From Aldrovandia affinis (Eukaryota; Chordata; Actinopteri; Notacanthiformes; Halosauridae), in contig JAINUG010000047.1 in assembly GCA_029706075.1 (NCBI GenBank), positions 3,356,675 to 3,420,674 of the forward strand: a stretch of 64,000 nucleotides of DNA, read 5' to 3'. Positions 63,755-64,000 of the stretch are shown here, one piece after another. The notes below the pieces were generated by a model. It was not told where the DNA came from, did not search any database, and was given only the letters and a program-made list of their open reading frames with translations. The number at the start of each line of letters is the position of its first letter. Within the stretch, counting starts at the first letter, position 1. The position numbers were made by a program, and so were the translations under genes.

Positions 63755-64000
63755 GATGAGAGGATCCTGACGAGCCAAATCACCACCTCCCTTTATTTTG
63801 ACATTTCCAAGCAAGATGAGACCCCTGAACCCATCATCCCAAGTTCCCAGGTTATCGCACCTGTAAGTTGGGGAATTGAAGCTACAGTGAGGACGGCGCA
63901 ACACCAACAGCCCGATCCAGGAAATGGACCTCCTGGCCGCCTGTTCGTTCCCAGCTCAGCCCGATCCCAGGTTCTGCTTTGGGGGCACTCCTCTCGGTTG
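63755..64000 (+). pseudogene. Gypsy-type integrase N-terminal fragment
   Basis: In the frame after gag the text reads [20 protein letters not shown], then [20 protein letters not shown] and [11 protein letters not shown] at the window edge. This is the linker after RNase H and the start of the integrase HHCC zinc domain (WGHSS holds its first His). In intact elements this lies more than 1.5 kb after the gag finger. Here it follows within about 50 bases, so protease, reverse transcriptase and RNase H are deleted. The catalytic core would lie beyond the window. Confidence 0.82.

Larger units (their letters stand above)
62394..64000 (+). mobile_element. Ty3/gypsy-type LTR retrotransposon, internally deleted, runs off window
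   Basis: A 5' LTR (62394 to roughly 62795) is followed by a gag region (62930-63752) and then, with no protease, reverse transcriptase or RNase H, by the tether and zinc-binding start of an integrase at the window edge. The LTR begins TGTAATGGTTCCTGC and has GCCGCCAGAGGGCGG, a TTATTTAAGCCC TATA-like word (62522) and GAATAAACATTCAG (about 62719). The 3' LTR would lie beyond 64000. The element is a deletion derivative and cannot move on its own. Confidence 0.88.

Noticed and set aside
1-64000. CRISPR arrays, bacterial operons, rRNA genes, phage or plasmid features.
   Set aside because: No regularly spaced repeats and no bacterial gene structure. All strong signals are those of a vertebrate genome.

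Overview
This window reads as non-coding genomic DNA of a ray-finned fish, most likely a teleost. The evidence is the repeat content: several Tc1-type DNA transposons, CR1/Rex1-like and L2 LINEs, hAT, Harbinger-like, ISL2EU-like and probable piggyBac elements, Ty3/gypsy-type LTRs, a tRNA-headed V-SINE-like SINE, dinucleotide microsatellites and abundant GCTAGCTA words. There is no bacterial gene organisation, no CRISPR and no rRNA. I found no host protein-coding gene I would defend. Almost every convincing reading frame belongs to a mobile element, and nearly all of these are broken. One 100-base run of N (10056-10155) is an assembly gap.

Layout. 1-1225: 5' half of a minus-strand CR1 LINE, including an unbroken endonuclease domain. 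1226-5640: unassigned. 5640-7803: L2 3' end, two fused Tc1 pieces and a CR1 3' end. 8972-11241: a possible piggyBac-like end, a spliced acidic two-exon gene start, the gap and a duplicated 179-bp block. 14389-25890: a dense nest. Tc1-A (14422-17115) holds a Harbinger-like element. Tc1-B (17124 to about 20330) holds a Tc1 whose second half is an inverted copy of its first half (17188-18820). An L2 reverse-transcriptase fragment follows, then an LTR fragment split by a TIR element, which is itself split by a CR1 that carries a second Harbinger-like element. 26-42 kb: long sparse tracts with a small MITE (35820-35989) and a SINE (38242-38596). 42603-43691: an ISL2EU-like element. 46.6-57.5 kb: a second cluster, with Tc1 pieces, two hAT derivatives with exact 8-bp target duplications, and three solo LTRs. 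62394-64000: an internally deleted gypsy-type retrotransposon running off the window.

The elements do not act as a pathway. They form an insertion stratigraphy. Several insertions sit inside other repeats whose uninterrupted sequence is visible here, so target-site duplications could be read directly: CAG for both Harbinger-like copies, TA for the fold-back Tc1, CAACATAG and GTTATTGA for the two hATs, GGATT for one solo LTR, and AT for the ISL2EU-like element. The remaining single-copy tracts look like gene-desert or intronic DNA. A few mid-GC blocks with octamer or homeodomain-like words could be conserved regulatory elements, but that needs a cross-species comparison.
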